This document shows positions 38,905-50,510 of a stretch of DNA of 64,000 nt, piece by piece; positions within the stretch are counted from its first letter, which is position 1, and each line of letters starts with the position of its first letter. The translations under genes were made by a program, and so were the position numbers. Source of the DNA: Bacteroides reticulotermitis JCM 10512 (lineage in GTDB: Bacteria > Bacteroidota > Bacteroidia > Bacteroidales > Bacteroidaceae); NCBI RefSeq assembly GCF_000517545.1, contig NZ_BAIV01000002.1, positions 204,854 to 268,853 of the forward strand, written 5' to 3'. Under the pieces are notes generated by a model, which saw nothing but the letters and a program-made list of their open reading frames with translations, was not told where the DNA came from and did no database searches.

Positions 38905-40164
38905 TCAACAACGAACCACTTCGTATACATTGCCACACTCGGTATGCTTTCTTTCGGCACCCAGTTTGAGTAATATTTGTGCCAACAGGCTGGGGTTGAA
39001 GGCACGTAGAGCTGCTGCATTTCGGTTTTTCAACTCCTTAAATATATCTGCGGCCGAAAGTCGTTCGGACTCCTCTCCTGCTTGCGGCAACCGGAAGCAA
39101 CTGTAAAACACATCCTCCACCAGACTACTTTTATAAAATCCCGAATTATTCCGTTGCCACGCACACTCGGCCTCGTGCGTAAACCAGTAAACAGCTCCCT
39201 GTTTCAGTTCCGCTTTCAATTGAGCGAAGAGCTGCGAATGTTCGATACCGTCGCAGTCGATCGGATTCTCTACTTTCACGCAGAGGAAGCGCCGGCTTCC
39301 CGTGGGATCATTCAGCAGATCAAACCGGTTGGATGTCCCAATGAAAGAAGCGATCCGCGGTAAAGAGCGAAAGTTACGCTGATATGCTTTGCAAACCGTG
39401 AGACTCGACATTTGCATCAGATTTTTCAACACAGGCATCTTTCCGGACGCATATTTATCAAACTCATCCAGGTTGATAAGCCCCATCTCAGCCAGAAGTC
39501 GCTCCGCCTGTGCCTCGGAAGTCAGTTTGAAGTTGTCAAAATAATACCTTCTCAAAGGTTCCGGCATGAGAGATTTGCAAAATGTGGATTTCTGCTTTCC
39601 TTGCTCGCTACTGATAAGCAACGGAGCCACACTATTGGCATGAATCTGAACCACTCCCTCCCACTGGGCAGTCAGTCCAAGCAGCCAGGTATGGAATCCG
39701 GATACCCACAGCGGCAATTCGGAAACACGCTTTGCCAGAGGTGTAACCCGGTCAACCCCATCCCATGCAGGAAGTTCATTCATATAGAGTCGAAAAGGGT
39801 GGTATTCGCCGATGTGGGTGGAAAAGATATAACGGCTGATATCTTTATCCCAACACGGAATTCCTTGTACATGAGCTTCCATGCAAAAAGTATTCAGCTC
39901 CCGTTTGCCGATAGGTATAAAGCCTTGTTCCGAATCATTCAAGGAACAGAACTCGGTCTCCTCAGTCAGCAAATTGAAGCGAAAGTCATAGTTTGCCTGT
40001 AGAAAGGAAGTCACCTGCTCCGTCAGGCGGGAAACTCCCGAATGGACTTGTACCTCACGCGTGGATTCTTTAATTTCCGAACCGGTTTTTTCAGTACCTT
40101 TACGCTGCCATACACGAATAAGTGTATGCATCATTTTAATCAATTTTTCAATCATAATTATCAT
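38905..40164 (-). CDS. VapE-like P-loop protein (virulence-associated E family)
   Basis: About 419 residues from ATG 40164; upstream codons are open but start with TTG. The central domain resembles VapE/phage primase-helicase ATPases: FRLYMNELPAWDGVDRVTPL, then the P-loop-like LLISSEQGKQKSTFCKSLMP, then the Walker-B-like GLINLDEFDKYASG, then IASFIGTSNRFDLLNDPTGS and RRFLCVKV. Such proteins occur in phages, satellites and mobile islands, and in many Bacteroidota chromosomes next to an HU-like gene, as here. Role in the cell unknown; replication-initiation-like DNA unwinding is a hypothesis. Confidence 0.8.
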   Translation of the reverse strand: MIIMIEKLIKMMHTLIRVWQRKGTEKTGSEIKESTREVQVHSGVSRLTEQVTSFLQANYDFRFNLLTEETEFCSLNDSEQGFIPIGKRELNTFCMEAHVQGIPCWDKDISRYIFSTHIGEYHPFRLYMNELPAWDGVDRVTPLAKRVSELPLWVSGFHTWLLGLTAQWEGVVQIHANSVAPLLISSEQGKQKSTFCKSLMPEPLRRYYFDNFKLTSEAQAERLLAEMGLINLDEFDKYASGKMPVLKNLMQMSSLTVCKAYQRNFRSLPRIASFIGTSNRFDLLNDPTGSRRFLCVKVENPIDCDGIEHSQLFAQLKAELKQGAVYWFTHEAECAWQRNNSGFYKSSLVEDVFYSCFRLPQAGEESERLSAADIFKELKNRNAAALRAFNPSLLAQILLKLGAERKHTECGNVYEVVRC

Positions 40165-40184
40165 CTTTTTAGTTCGCAGTATCT

Positions 40185-40217
40185 CAAAGGTACAATAGCG
40201 CAATGAGGTTTTGCAAG
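40185..40217 (-). promoter_or_regulatory. Promoter of the VapE-like gene
   Basis: The minus strand has TACCTTTG (40185-40192), a consensus -7 box, with CTTG (40214-40217) 21 bp upstream. Starts at 40164 or 40155 follow closely. Confidence 0.55.
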
Positions 40218-40319
40218 TAAAATCGAAAGAATTAATTAACTTTCTTCGTTTGAAAAATAGTCCTTTTTTTACTAGTATTTCAACTAATTTTGTAGTATAT
40301 TTGGAACAGGAAAGTTCAG

Positions 40320-40407
40320 CAGCCAACCTCTATTGACCGAACAGCCAACACCCGTCAGCCGATCAGCCAACCCGCGTTGACAAAACAGCCGACCTAGGTC
40401 GACCTCT
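40320..40407. repeat. Four tandem 22-bp iterons between VapE-like and HU-like genes
   Basis: Units begin at 40320, 40342, 40364 and 40386, each starting CAGCC(A/G)AC. Units 1 and 3 also share TTGAC at the same offset, and an extra CAGCC sits at 40356. The last unit contains the palindrome cgacctaggtcg (40390-40401). The array occupies the divergent intergenic region about 150 bp from either start codon. It could be an operator for the HU-like protein or an iteron set for the VapE-like protein. Confidence 0.65.
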
Positions 40408-40483
40408 AAACTTCAACGGAGTTTATTCAATAGAACTTCCCCCTAAACGAACGATTGAAGTACTTACTTAAAAAGGAAGAATT

Positions 40484-41122
40484 ATGGCTATACTATTTGA
40501 TTGGTATGAAAATCCGGGCACTCCGGACAATGCAAAACAAAAAAGATTCCACCCGCGAATCACGTACAATGGACAAATAAACACGGAAGAACTTAGTCGC
40601 AAAATCCAGACTCGCTGTACGCTAAGCGAAACGGACGTAATGGCGGTTCTCGATGCATTATCTCATGTAATGGGCGAAGAATTAGGCGAAGGCAAACAAG
40701 TACATCTTGACGGAATCGGCTATTTCTGTCCTATACTTACCACCACGGAAGAGATTGGCACCAATACTTCCCGCCGAAACTCGAAAGTCAGACTGAAAAG
40801 CATTCAGTTTCGTTCGGATCAGAGACTCAAAAAAGCCATCGGAAACGTTCATTTGAAACAAGCAAAGAAGAATAGACATTCACCGAAACTGTCGGAGGTA
40901 GAAATTGATATGCGATTGAAAGAGTATTTCAGCGAGCACCGAATTCTGCAACGCATCGATTTTCAGAACTTATCCGGTATGCTTCGAACAACCGCCATGG
41001 CGCATATTCGTCGCCTGTGCAAGGAGGGTAAATTGCAAAATATCGGGTTGCAAAACCAACCCATTTACATTCCATGCGCAGGATTTTACGGTCGATCCAG
41101 AGATTATCAACCCGGGCGGTGA
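40484..41122 (+). CDS. HU-like DNA-binding protein with C-terminal winged-helix-like extension
   Basis: 212 residues. Residues 1-120 match the Bacteroidota HU-related family: RFHPRITYNGQINTEELSRK, TRCTLSETDVMAVLDALSHV and GKQVHLDGIGYFCPIL, then KVRLKSIQFRSDQRLKKAIG. The C-terminal part (DFQNLSGMLRTTAMAHIRRL, CKEGKLQNIG) looks like a helix-turn-helix. It is divergent from the VapE-like gene across the iteron array, and this partnership recurs in related genomes (recall, not searched). It may bind or bend the repeat region. Confidence 0.85.
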   Translation: MAILFDWYENPGTPDNAKQKRFHPRITYNGQINTEELSRKIQTRCTLSETDVMAVLDALSHVMGEELGEGKQVHLDGIGYFCPILTTTEEIGTNTSRRNSKVRLKSIQFRSDQRLKKAIGNVHLKQAKKNRHSPKLSEVEIDMRLKEYFSEHRILQRIDFQNLSGMLRTTAMAHIRRLCKEGKLQNIGLQNQPIYIPCAGFYGRSRDYQPGR

Positions 41123-41129
41123 GAAAACA

Positions 41130-41176
41130 AATGGCTGAAAGACTACCTTGATTTCCAAGGAGTGCTTTCAGCCATT
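41130..41176. terminator. Terminator between converging HU-like and mutL genes
   Basis: Outer arms aatggctgaaag (41130-41141) and ctttcagccatt (41165-41176) are perfect over 12 bp. An inner hairpin ccttg/caagg lies inside. It is only 7 bp past the HU-like stop. Confidence 0.75.
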
Positions 41177-41284
41177 ACTTATTATAGATCAAACGATTGC
41201 GCGCCAAACTGAAAGCTGAACCCGTTTTCCCAGATCCTTTTTCTTGGGGGAAACTCCATGCCGGATCATGCCTTCAACGGCAGT

Positions 41285-43183
41285 TTATTTAAACAGTCGT
41301 TCGATGTCGTCTTCCTTAATGGTGGTCAATACCGTTTTTCCATCCGGGGTATAGTTGGGCGACGCACAAGCAAACAAACTATCAACCAGGCTAACCATTT
41401 CGTCATTGCTCAACACCTGACCGTAAACAATAGCCGCCGCGCGTGCCAAAGTCAGTGCCAAAATTTGGCGAACTTCCTCCTTGACGTCACTCCCTTTCTC
41501 GATAGCGGTATGCACCATGTTGCGAACCAGTTCGACAGGATTCAGCCCTTCAATACCTGAAGGGATTCCGTTAATGGCATAGCTTCCGCCACCCAAATTG
41601 CTCAAATCAAATCCCACAGCGGACAAATCGTCCACCAACCCATCCAACACAGCGGCTTCGGAAGCCGGCAACTGGATAATTTCGGGGAACAGGACTCCCT
41701 GAGCTACGCCTTGTTTCTGGCTAATCTGTACCATATAGCGATCGAAAAGAACACGTACATGTGCCCGATGCTGATCGATCAGCATGAGTCCGGACTTCAC
41801 GGAAGTGAGAATAAAGCGCCCTTTAAACTGTAGGTGCAGATTTCCTTTCTCAATCACGGAATCAGCATATAAGTTAGAAGATGCCCCCGACACGGCAGAG
41901 AGCTGACTCTCTTCACCGGAAGGCAGGGTTTCGACCGATTCGTCTTCCCACTCATCGTCGGGTTGTGGAGCGTTCATCTTGCTGGCTTTGGTCAGTCCGC
42001 TATATAAATCTTCCCAATCCACTTTCTGGCGCTCATAGCTTCCTCCTCCGCCACCTCCACTTCCACCCGAAGATGGTTTGAAAGGATTGAAGTCGGAATT
42101 ATAGTGTACCTGCGGTGGGGCAGGTGGCAGATTTTGTTCGAAAGCCGGAATATCGGGCATATCTTCCGTATCAAAGTCAATAGATGGTATGGCACTGGAT
42201 TTTCCCAAAGCTTCCTTAACAGCAGCTGAAAGGATTTGCCAGATGGCCTGCTCATTCTCAAATTTAATCTCCGTTTTAGTAGGATGGATGTTCACATCAA
42301 TATTTGCCGGATCGACCTCAAAGTAGAGGAAATAGGACACCTGTTCACCGCTGGGAATCAATTGTTCGTAGGCTTCCATCACGGCTCGGTGGAAATAAGG
42401 ATGCCGCATGTATCGCCCGTTGACGAAGAAGTACTGATGTGCTCCCTTCTTGCGGGCAGTTTCCGGTTTTGCTACATACCCGGACACACTGATCATTGTA
42501 GTGTTAACTTCGACATTCAATAATTGCTGATTCAGCTTCTTACCAAATACGGCCAAAATACGCTGACGCAAAGGGGAAGCGGGTAGATTGAACAGCTCGG
42601 AATCATTGCTATAAAGGCTAAAAGACACTTCGGGGTGTACGAGCGCAATGCGTTCGAACTCCGTCAGAATATTGCTCAACTCAGTCGAGTTGGCCTTCAG
42701 GAACTTGCGACGCGCCGGAATATTGAAGAACAGGTTCTTTACTGAGAAGTTACTACCCTTGGAACAGGAAATAGGCTCTTGAGTTTCCACTCTCGAAGCA
42801 GCTACCACGAGCCGGGTTCCTAATTCGTCGGACTCTTGCCGGGTTTTCAACTCGACTTCCGCCACAGCGGCAATAGAAGCTAACGCCTCACCTCGGAAAC
42901 CCATCGTACGCAAAGCGAACAGATCATTGGCTTCCCGTATTTTGGAAGTCGCATGACGCTCAAAAGAGAGTCGTGCATCCATCTCTGACATTCCTTTCCC
43001 GTCATCGATAACCTGCATGCCGGTCTTTCCGGCATCGGTTACCAGCACGTGTATATTTTGAGCTTCAGCATCTATAGCATTCTCCACCAGCTCTTTAATT
43101 ACAGAAGCCGGGCGCTGTATCACTTCACCGGCAGCTATCTGATTGGCTACCGAATCGGGTAACAAATGAATTATATCACTCAT
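41285..43183 (-). CDS. mutL: DNA mismatch repair protein MutL
   Basis: 632 residues. The N-terminal GHKL ATPase shows [35 protein letters not shown] and [20 protein letters not shown], the canonical MutL signatures. An acidic/Gly-rich linker ([14 protein letters not shown]) leads to the C-terminal dimerisation domain. There the DQHA(X)2E(X)4E endonuclease motif reads [12 protein letters not shown], so the Glu residues are replaced and nicking activity is doubtful. It couples MutS mismatch recognition to repair. It is the last gene of the minus-strand operon that includes the SurA-like genes. Confidence 0.96.
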   Translation of the reverse strand: MSDIIHLLPDSVANQIAAGEVIQRPASVIKELVENAIDAEAQNIHVLVTDAGKTGMQVIDDGKGMSEMDARLSFERHATSKIREANDLFALRTMGFRGEALASIAAVAEVELKTRQESDELGTRLVVAASRVETQEPISCSKGSNFSVKNLFFNIPARRKFLKANSTELSNILTEFERIALVHPEVSFSLYSNDSELFNLPASPLRQRILAVFGKKLNQQLLNVEVNTTMISVSGYVAKPETARKKGAHQYFFVNGRYMRHPYFHRAVMEAYEQLIPSGEQVSYFLYFEVDPANIDVNIHPTKTEIKFENEQAIWQILSAAVKEALGKSSAIPSIDFDTEDMPDIPAFEQNLPPAPPQVHYNSDFNPFKPSSGGSGGGGGGSYERQKVDWEDLYSGLTKASKMNAPQPDDEWEDESVETLPSGEESQLSAVSGASSNLYADSVIEKGNLHLQFKGRFILTSVKSGLMLIDQHRAHVRVLFDRYMVQISQKQGVAQGVLFPEIIQLPASEAAVLDGLVDDLSAVGFDLSNLGGGSYAINGIPSGIEGLNPVELVRNMVHTAIEKGSDVKEEVRQILALTLARAAAIVYGQVLSNDEMVSLVDSLFACASPNYTPDGKTVLTTIKEDDIERLFK

Positions 43184-43252
43184 AATCGGTTAAAAATTGC
43201 TTGGGGTTATTTCATATCATTCAATAAAAGTAGGAACACCACCTTTTCCAAC

Positions 43253-44986
43253 TTACTTCATATTAATCAAATTGCGCTTATCGGTCTTCGGGCGCCTATC
43301 GGTGGTAGGTTTCAAACCTTCACCCTCCTTCTTACCACGCCAGTTAAATATATCGTCTTTATCCAACGGCCGCACATAATCAAACCACGCAAAGGTGGGC
43401 AACCGCAATTTATCAGCTGGTATCTGATCCATCGGATACATCGTACCGTTGGACTTGCCAATCAACTTGGCTCTTTCCATCTTACGATCTTTGATGTAAA
43501 TGTGCATCAAACTACCTTCGCCGGAGTTGAAACCAACCATTGCGCTATCTCGCTCTTCGGGATAAAAAGCAATCAGCACGTTGCCGATCACCTCGACCCG
43601 GCGCATATCGCCATTCTCAAAGTAGGCTTTCATCTCCTTGCCGGATACTTGATTGTAGTGAAGCGTATCTTTCATTTCCACAGTCAGTGCCTGATTGATG
43701 ATATGTGCCCAGTTGATGGTGCTATCGTTCATGTAAATCTTAATTTCTTCACCCAAAAGTTGCTGCCCTTCGTTCCAAAGGATCGGGTCGCGGTACATAG
43801 TCATGCAGGAGTCTTTGGAAATGTACACCAATGAGTCGCATACACCCTGAACATCCGTGCGATACATACGTACCTTGTGGTACGCTTTCATAATGCGATA
43901 CAACGAATCCGTATTCAAGTTGTAAGAGACCAGCTGCAAGGTATCGCCATGGAGAAACAGGCTATCACCCTGCGAATAGTCGATTGCCACGGCACGCTTT
44001 GTAGCAAAGGCCGAATCGGTCAGCTCGTTGTAGAAACAATAATCACCCGTCAACAAGTTTTTGTTGACAGTATCGGTCATCACCACATTGTCAAACGCTT
44101 CTCCATAACCAATCTTGCGGTCGTAGTACAAACTGTCGCCGGTCATCTTCTTCCCTTCGTTGGTCAGCACGGAACGCTCTAACAACTCCGCTTGCTCGGT
44201 TAGCGTATTATAAAATCCCAACTCTGAGTAGATGTGGTTGTTATCACTCACAATATTTGAGGGGCCAAGTATGTTGGCTATCTTCGAGAAGGTGTTGTAT
44301 TTCAACGTATCAGATGTAAGTACGAACTTCGGGTTGACCAATTTCACATCGTGATTGAACACCGATTGCTTGGTAGCCGGGCTGTATTCTCCCCAGTCGG
44401 AAGTCAGCACATTCTCTTCATCCATCAGGGTTCCCCCTTCAAAATAGTAGCCGATATCATACAGACGGTCGTAGTTGAGACTATCGGTCAGCAGCGTTGT
44501 ATTGCGGTTGATCATCTTTACGTTCTCACGCAGTTGCGCAATCTGTGTCATCCCGTCGTAGTAGAGGTAATCACCGTAGATAAACAAGGTATCACCTTGC
44601 TCCATCCGAACGTTGCTGAATGCTTCCACCGAGTTGGTCTTTTCGAAGATGAGCGCACTGTCACAGTACATATACATACTGTCGTGGCGCAGCTTGACAT
44701 GACCTACGAGTACCTGCACATCGGGACGGGATAGTTTATTGGCTTGCCCCTCATCCGCATGCAACAGGAAGACTTTTGTTTTCTTATTCTCCGGCTTTTT
44801 CTTCGGTTTGTTGGCTTCCGCCGCCTTTCCGTCAGCGGGCTTTGCCGCCGAATTAGTCGTTTTTTTACCTTGCGCCGTAGGCTTCACTTGCGCCACAAGA
44901 CATACACCAAACAGGCATAGAAAGCCTATTAAGAGCCATCTATGCCTGTCTTGTTGTTTATTTGGTTTCTTGTTTGCTTTCAGCAT
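43253..44986 (-). CDS. OstA/LptA-like organic-solvent-tolerance domain protein
   Basis: 577 residues with an N-terminal membrane/signal segment (RWLLIGFLCLFGVCLVAQ), a Lys/Pro/Ala-rich linker, then repeated OstA-type beta-jellyroll strands: VGHVKLRHDSMYMYCDSALI, VRMEQGDTLFIYGDYLYYDG, NVKMINRNTTLLTDSLNYDR, and so on. The family includes LptA and the N-terminal domain of LptD, which bridge lipopolysaccharide to the outer membrane. Its place between surA-like chaperone genes and mutL supports a role in outer-membrane assembly. The C-terminus is basic and variable. Intact. Confidence 0.85.
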   Translation of the reverse strand: MLKANKKPNKQQDRHRWLLIGFLCLFGVCLVAQVKPTAQGKKTTNSAAKPADGKAAEANKPKKKPENKKTKVFLLHADEGQANKLSRPDVQVLVGHVKLRHDSMYMYCDSALIFEKTNSVEAFSNVRMEQGDTLFIYGDYLYYDGMTQIAQLRENVKMINRNTTLLTDSLNYDRLYDIGYYFEGGTLMDEENVLTSDWGEYSPATKQSVFNHDVKLVNPKFVLTSDTLKYNTFSKIANILGPSNIVSDNNHIYSELGFYNTLTEQAELLERSVLTNEGKKMTGDSLYYDRKIGYGEAFDNVVMTDTVNKNLLTGDYCFYNELTDSAFATKRAVAIDYSQGDSLFLHGDTLQLVSYNLNTDSLYRIMKAYHKVRMYRTDVQGVCDSLVYISKDSCMTMYRDPILWNEGQQLLGEEIKIYMNDSTINWAHIINQALTVEMKDTLHYNQVSGKEMKAYFENGDMRRVEVIGNVLIAFYPEERDSAMVGFNSGEGSLMHIYIKDRKMERAKLIGKSNGTMYPMDQIPADKLRLPTFAWFDYVRPLDKDDIFNWRGKKEGEGLKPTTDRRPKTDKRNLINMK

Positions 44987-45012
44987 ATTATAGTTAAGCT
45001 GTTATAAACTCA

Positions 45013-46394
45013 TCAATCATTCTTGACCCATCCCGGATATTTGAAGTCGCATTTCTGCCAGTTTTCATTGATGCGTACATACGTGTGTTTCTGTTTGTTG
45101 AGAATCCACTTGTGCAGCATTTCGTCCCGGCGTTTGTCCATTACGATTTCTTTCAGGTTCTGGTAGTCTTCGGCAATAGTTGCTTTATGACCGTTAATTC
45201 TGGTTTTCAGTTTTACGATAGCGCAAACTTCTTTTCCATCTTTCTCATTGATCATGGTGAAAGCCTTGGAAACTTCGCCTACATTCATCTTATCAACAAC
45301 TTTTGCTACGTCTTGAGGCAGATCTTGCATCTCAAATTTAGAAGTAGTGATTCCGCTATGTTGATTGGTGTTGACCATGATTCCGTGGTTGTTACGCGTA
45401 TCTTTATCATGCGATATAACTGATGCAGCCTCGTCGAAGGTAAACTTATTTTTGCGAACATCATCAGCTATGGAGTCCAAACGTCCACAAGCTTCCATCA
45501 GTTCTTGTTCGGACACTTTAGGACGCAACAGAATGTGACGGGTGTTGACCCGGTCACCACGTTTTTCAACCAACTGTATGATGTGATAGCCGAACTCTGA
45601 CTCAACGATCTTCGACACTTTCTTCGGATCTTGCAAGCTAAACGCTACGTTGGCATAAGCAGGATCAAGCATACCGCGACCCATGAAATCAAGCTCTCCA
45701 CCTTTTATAGCAGATGCTTTATCTTCAGAATACAAGCGCGCCAAAGTTGAGAAGTCGATCTCGCCTTTCGTCACACGATCGGTGTATTCACGCAGCTTTC
45801 TTTTTACATTTTCAATTTCTGCAATAGGTATCTTCGGTTGCAGGGTAATAATCTGTACTTCTACCTGAGTAGGAATGTAAGGTATACTATCCTGAGGTAG
45901 ATCTTTGAAGTAACGGCGTACTTCCGCCGGGGTGATCTTTATCTCACCGACCAGTTTCTGCTGCATCTTCTGCACTGTCAATCCATCACGTGCGTTATCG
46001 CGAAGTGTTTCCCGGATCTGGTCGATGTTTTATTGAAGTACTCTTCCATCTTCTCCCGGGAGCCAATCTGCTGTATGTACATGTTGGTCATCATGTCTAC
46101 CCGTTGGATAATTTCCGCCTCGGACACCTCAACGCTATCTAACTTGGCCTGATGCAGGAACAATTTCTGAACAGCAATCTCTTCAGGGATTACACAGTAC
46201 GGATCTCCTTCAAACCTACGCCCGTTGTACAAGGCATCCATGCGAGCCTCTTCCACGTCTGATTTCAAAATAGCCTCATCGCCTACGACCCAAACTACTT
46301 CATCAATTACATTGTCTTGTGCATACGCTGCCACATTAGCGAATATTGCCAGGGCAAGAGTAACAATAAATCTAAAGTTCACAAACTTCTTCAT
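45013..46394 (-). CDS. SurA-like periplasmic peptidyl-prolyl isomerase/chaperone (one frameshift)
   Basis: Signal peptide MKKFVNFRFIVTLALAIFAN, then the SurA N-terminal domain (VIDEVVWVVGDEAILKSDVE, IAVQKLFLHQAKLDSVEVSE). A rotamase (PpiC) domain follows, with FSTLARLYSEDKASAIKGGE, FVG-like LDFMGRGMLDPAYANVAFSL and FGYHIIQLVEKRGDRVNTRH. The frame breaks near 46026: EEYFNKT continues as DQIRETLRDNARDGLTVQKM after restoring one base. Joined length is about 460 residues. The protein escorts unfolded outer-membrane proteins through the periplasm. Confidence 0.88.
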
Positions 46395-46406
46395 TCTTTG
46401 TATTTA

Positions 46407-47255
46407 CTAATTATATATAATCTTTTTTTTGCTCACCGCTTGCTTGTACAAGTCGTCTTTCACCTGCTTCATGAAGTTCACCTGCCTTTGGTTTACCAAA
46501 AGGTCTTTGGCTTCCGAACGGGCGAATTCGTAGGGTTTTTGATCGCCTGCACTGCGGTAATCGCTGACGTTCAGAAAATAATAAAAAGCCGTATCTTTCA
46601 ACTCAATCTGCCGATGCCTATTGACATAAATCTCCGGCGTCTCTACCTGGAGTGGGAGCAATTCAAGTATGTCGGCCACCGACACCCACTTATCATAAAA
46701 ATACTCATATTTCACAGCATTCTGCAAACTATACTTTTCCAGATGTTCTACGGCTTCCTGCTTTTCGGTCTTGTACCACTTCCGCACGTTAGCCAATTGA
46801 GGCGCAGTGAGCGGAACTTTGATAAACAATCCTTTAATCAACGGAAAATCAAGTTTGAACAGTTCTTTATTCTGTTCGTAGTATGCCACGACATCTTCTT
46901 CCGGCAAGTCTTTCGTCAACCGCTGATTGATTAACTCTTGCTGATAAGTATGCATAATCAATGCCTTTCGGTAATTTTCCACCAACTGATCGATCCCCGC
47001 ATTGTCGGGAATATTGTTTTCGGCTTTCTCATATAGTAAAATCTCTTCAGCCCAGCTACGGATATAGTGCTCGGTGAAGAGAATGCTATCGTCTTTAGAG
47101 ACCCCGACAGGAAGTGCGGCAGTCAAATCTTCTTTATACAAAAAATTACCATCCACCTCGACTAAAGGGGTTTTTCCTCTATGATCATGCTGGTCTTTAC
47201 AAGAGACGCAACAAAGTAGAGAAACCAGTAGGAAGGTTATTGCACGCATTTTCAA
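46407..47255 (-). CDS. Periplasmic lipoprotein, SurA/PpiC-associated
   Basis: 282 residues with a lipoprotein signal (MRAITFLLVSLLCCVSC). The body shows a SurA-N-like pattern (VEVDGNFLYKEDLTAALPVG, FTEHYIRSWAEEILLYEKAE) and DVVAYYEQNKELFKLDFPLI, the linker that precedes parvulin domains. A recognisable PpiC catalytic domain is absent. It is flanked on both sides by PPIase genes (12 bp to the next, 49 bp from the previous), so it probably acts in the same chaperone pathway. Confidence 0.75.
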   Translation of the reverse strand: MKMRAITFLLVSLLCCVSCKDQHDHRGKTPLVEVDGNFLYKEDLTAALPVGVSKDDSILFTEHYIRSWAEEILLYEKAENNIPDNAGIDQLVENYRKALIMHTYQQELINQRLTKDLPEEDVVAYYEQNKELFKLDFPLIKGLFIKVPLTAPQLANVRKWYKTEKQEAVEHLEKYSLQNAVKYEYFYDKWVSVADILELLPLQVETPEIYVNRHRQIELKDTAFYYFLNVSDYRSAGDQKPYEFARSEAKDLLVNQRQVNFMKQVKDDLYKQAVSKKKIIYN

Positions 47256-47304
47256 TTGAAATCTACTTATTTAAGCTACGAAGATAATGGAATAATCGAT
47301 TACA

Positions 47305-48843
47305 TCAGAGATTATTAACTGTTTTTAAAACCTCTTGATTTATTTCAACCTTACCGGACTCCTTCAAATGTTCAATCCAACGTGTGCTAAGATAGTTTTG
47401 ATAGTCTTTTCGCACAGCATCCAAAACCTCTGTATAACTGTCGGGGGCTTTCTCTTTCCGCCCGACAGCAATAGTAAAAGGTTTGGACTTATCAGAAGTA
47501 AAATCCCCTTTCTTAAACACCAGTTTATCGATGTATTTATTATCTCCTTCGGCAAAAAGTCCCGATTCAATCTGTACCTTTTCTTCGCCGGAAGCGTTCA
47601 ATGTTTTCTGTAGAATTGACTCCCATTCCGCCCAAGGAAGTTTTTTAAGCATTTTTTTAGCTGCTTTTGCTGTCTTTTTATCAGCGCAATGGAGCACGGC
47701 ACCTTTATATCGAGGCGAGTCCCACTTATAATCCGACTTATGAAACTTGAAATAAGTGGCTAGCCCGGCGCGATCGTCGACAGTAGGCTGGCCAATTTCA
47801 CGATCAGTCATTTCAGTCGCTAATTGGTCTTCTCTATATTCAAGCAAAGCATAATGAGTGTCGGGATTATCATTCACCAAGTTCCGGCTCGCATAGTCAA
47901 GCAACGACTTAGTAGTAAAAGCATCGAGCTGGCGTTTCAATGCTTGGGGATATGAGGCGGCAAAACGTTTAAACATAGCTCCGTTATAAGGATGTTCGCC
48001 CAACAGAAACAATGTCTGAGAAGTCTCTCCCTTACTGAGCAATTCATTTAAGCCTACCTGATCGGGTGTATAGCGGCATTCCGCTTTCAGGTTCTCCGCC
48101 ACAGATTCCAAACCGGCATATTGTGTATTACTACGCCACAGTTGTCCGGCAAGATTTTCTTTGCTTTTTCCCCGGGGAAGTTCATCCTTATCAATCACCT
48201 TAAGTATATGCAGTCCTTCAGCTGTAAAAAAGGGCGCTGAGTAACTCCCTTTGGGAAGCGAAAAAGCGACGTCTCCAAATTCGGTTGTTGTTTGTACGCG
48301 ATCAATCCACAGTGGGCGCTGATCGTCCGAATATTGCTTCACCCAACCGGTGAAATCGGCATCAGGCTGACTTGAGAGGGCACGGTATATGGAGTCCATA
48401 CGTTGTTCTTCGGCGTGCAAACGGTGTGGAGTAATATTCTGAGGCAGACGTCTGAATATTTGGGCAACTTGTACCCGCCCTACATTGGTCTGTTGATTGG
48501 CATAAAGCCGGAGAGCTAAACTGTCGATCAAAGCTCGTCCCGGTAATTGCAACTGCATCAATTGAATCCGATAGTTTTCCTGTTGCTTCCGAAACACGAA
48601 GCCGGTATCGAGTCCGGCGCGTTCAGCAGCCAGAACTTTCAACTTTCGATTGACAAATTGTTCAGCATATTTCTTAGCAGTCAAAGGCTGGGACTGAGTT
48701 GCACAGTCGCGACGATATAAATATGCAAACTCGGAACGAAGGACTTCTCTGCCGTTCACTTTCATTACTACCGGATCATCGGACTGAGCATAAGCTTGGT
48801 TGCCGAGAAAAACGGCCAGAATCATTATCAATACCTTCTTCAT
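47305..48843 (-). CDS. PpiC-type peptidyl-prolyl isomerase (SurA-like)
   Basis: About 512 residues from ATG 48843 (signal peptide MKKVLIMILAVFLGNQAYAQ); the longer frame has no signal and is unlikely. The SurA-like N-region (DPVVMKVNGREVLRSEFAYL) precedes a parvulin domain with DFTGWVKQYSDDQRPLWIDR, TEFGDVAFSLPKGSYSAPFF and EGLHILKVIDKDELP. A second, degenerate PPIase-like segment is present toward the C-terminus. It begins the operon that runs into ostA-like and mutL. Confidence 0.87.
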   Translation of the reverse strand: MKKVLIMILAVFLGNQAYAQSDDPVVMKVNGREVLRSEFAYLYRRDCATQSQPLTAKKYAEQFVNRKLKVLAAERAGLDTGFVFRKQQENYRIQLMQLQLPGRALIDSLALRLYANQQTNVGRVQVAQIFRRLPQNITPHRLHAEEQRMDSIYRALSSQPDADFTGWVKQYSDDQRPLWIDRVQTTTEFGDVAFSLPKGSYSAPFFTAEGLHILKVIDKDELPRGKSKENLAGQLWRSNTQYAGLESVAENLKAECRYTPDQVGLNELLSKGETSQTLFLLGEHPYNGAMFKRFAASYPQALKRQLDAFTTKSLLDYASRNLVNDNPDTHYALLEYREDQLATEMTDREIGQPTVDDRAGLATYFKFHKSDYKWDSPRYKGAVLHCADKKTAKAAKKMLKKLPWAEWESILQKTLNASGEEKVQIESGLFAEGDNKYIDKLVFKKGDFTSDKSKPFTIAVGRKEKAPDSYTEVLDAVRKDYQNYLSTRWIEHLKESGKVEINQEVLKTVNNL

Positions 48844-48867
48844 AATTCCTAGTTTGCTATCAGAAAA

Positions 48868-48926
48868 AACGGTGAATAACGAACAAGCTTCCCATACGAG
48901 TGCGAGCTTACTCACCATTCACCGTT
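48868..48926 (-). terminator. Terminator after guaB
   Basis: Arms aacggtgaat (48868-48877) and attcaccgtt (48917-48926) pair perfectly. The minus strand continues into a T run. The loop is long (39 nt). Confidence 0.6.
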
Positions 48927-48947
48927 ATTCATTATGTATCTTTACGA

Positions 48948-50425
<1,478 letters not shown>

Positions 50426-50452
50426 AGGCTATGCGTTTAAAAATTATTGCGT

Positions 50453-50461
50453 GCAAATATA
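50453..50461 (-). promoter_or_regulatory. -7 box of guaB promoter
   Basis: The minus strand reads TATATTTGC, a consensus -7 element 27 bp before the guaB start, in the gap behind recQ. Confidence 0.6.
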
Positions 50462-50510
50462 CGGTTTTTATTCAAACCAGCATACCTGCACGCTCATTTT
50501 TTTCGCTTTT

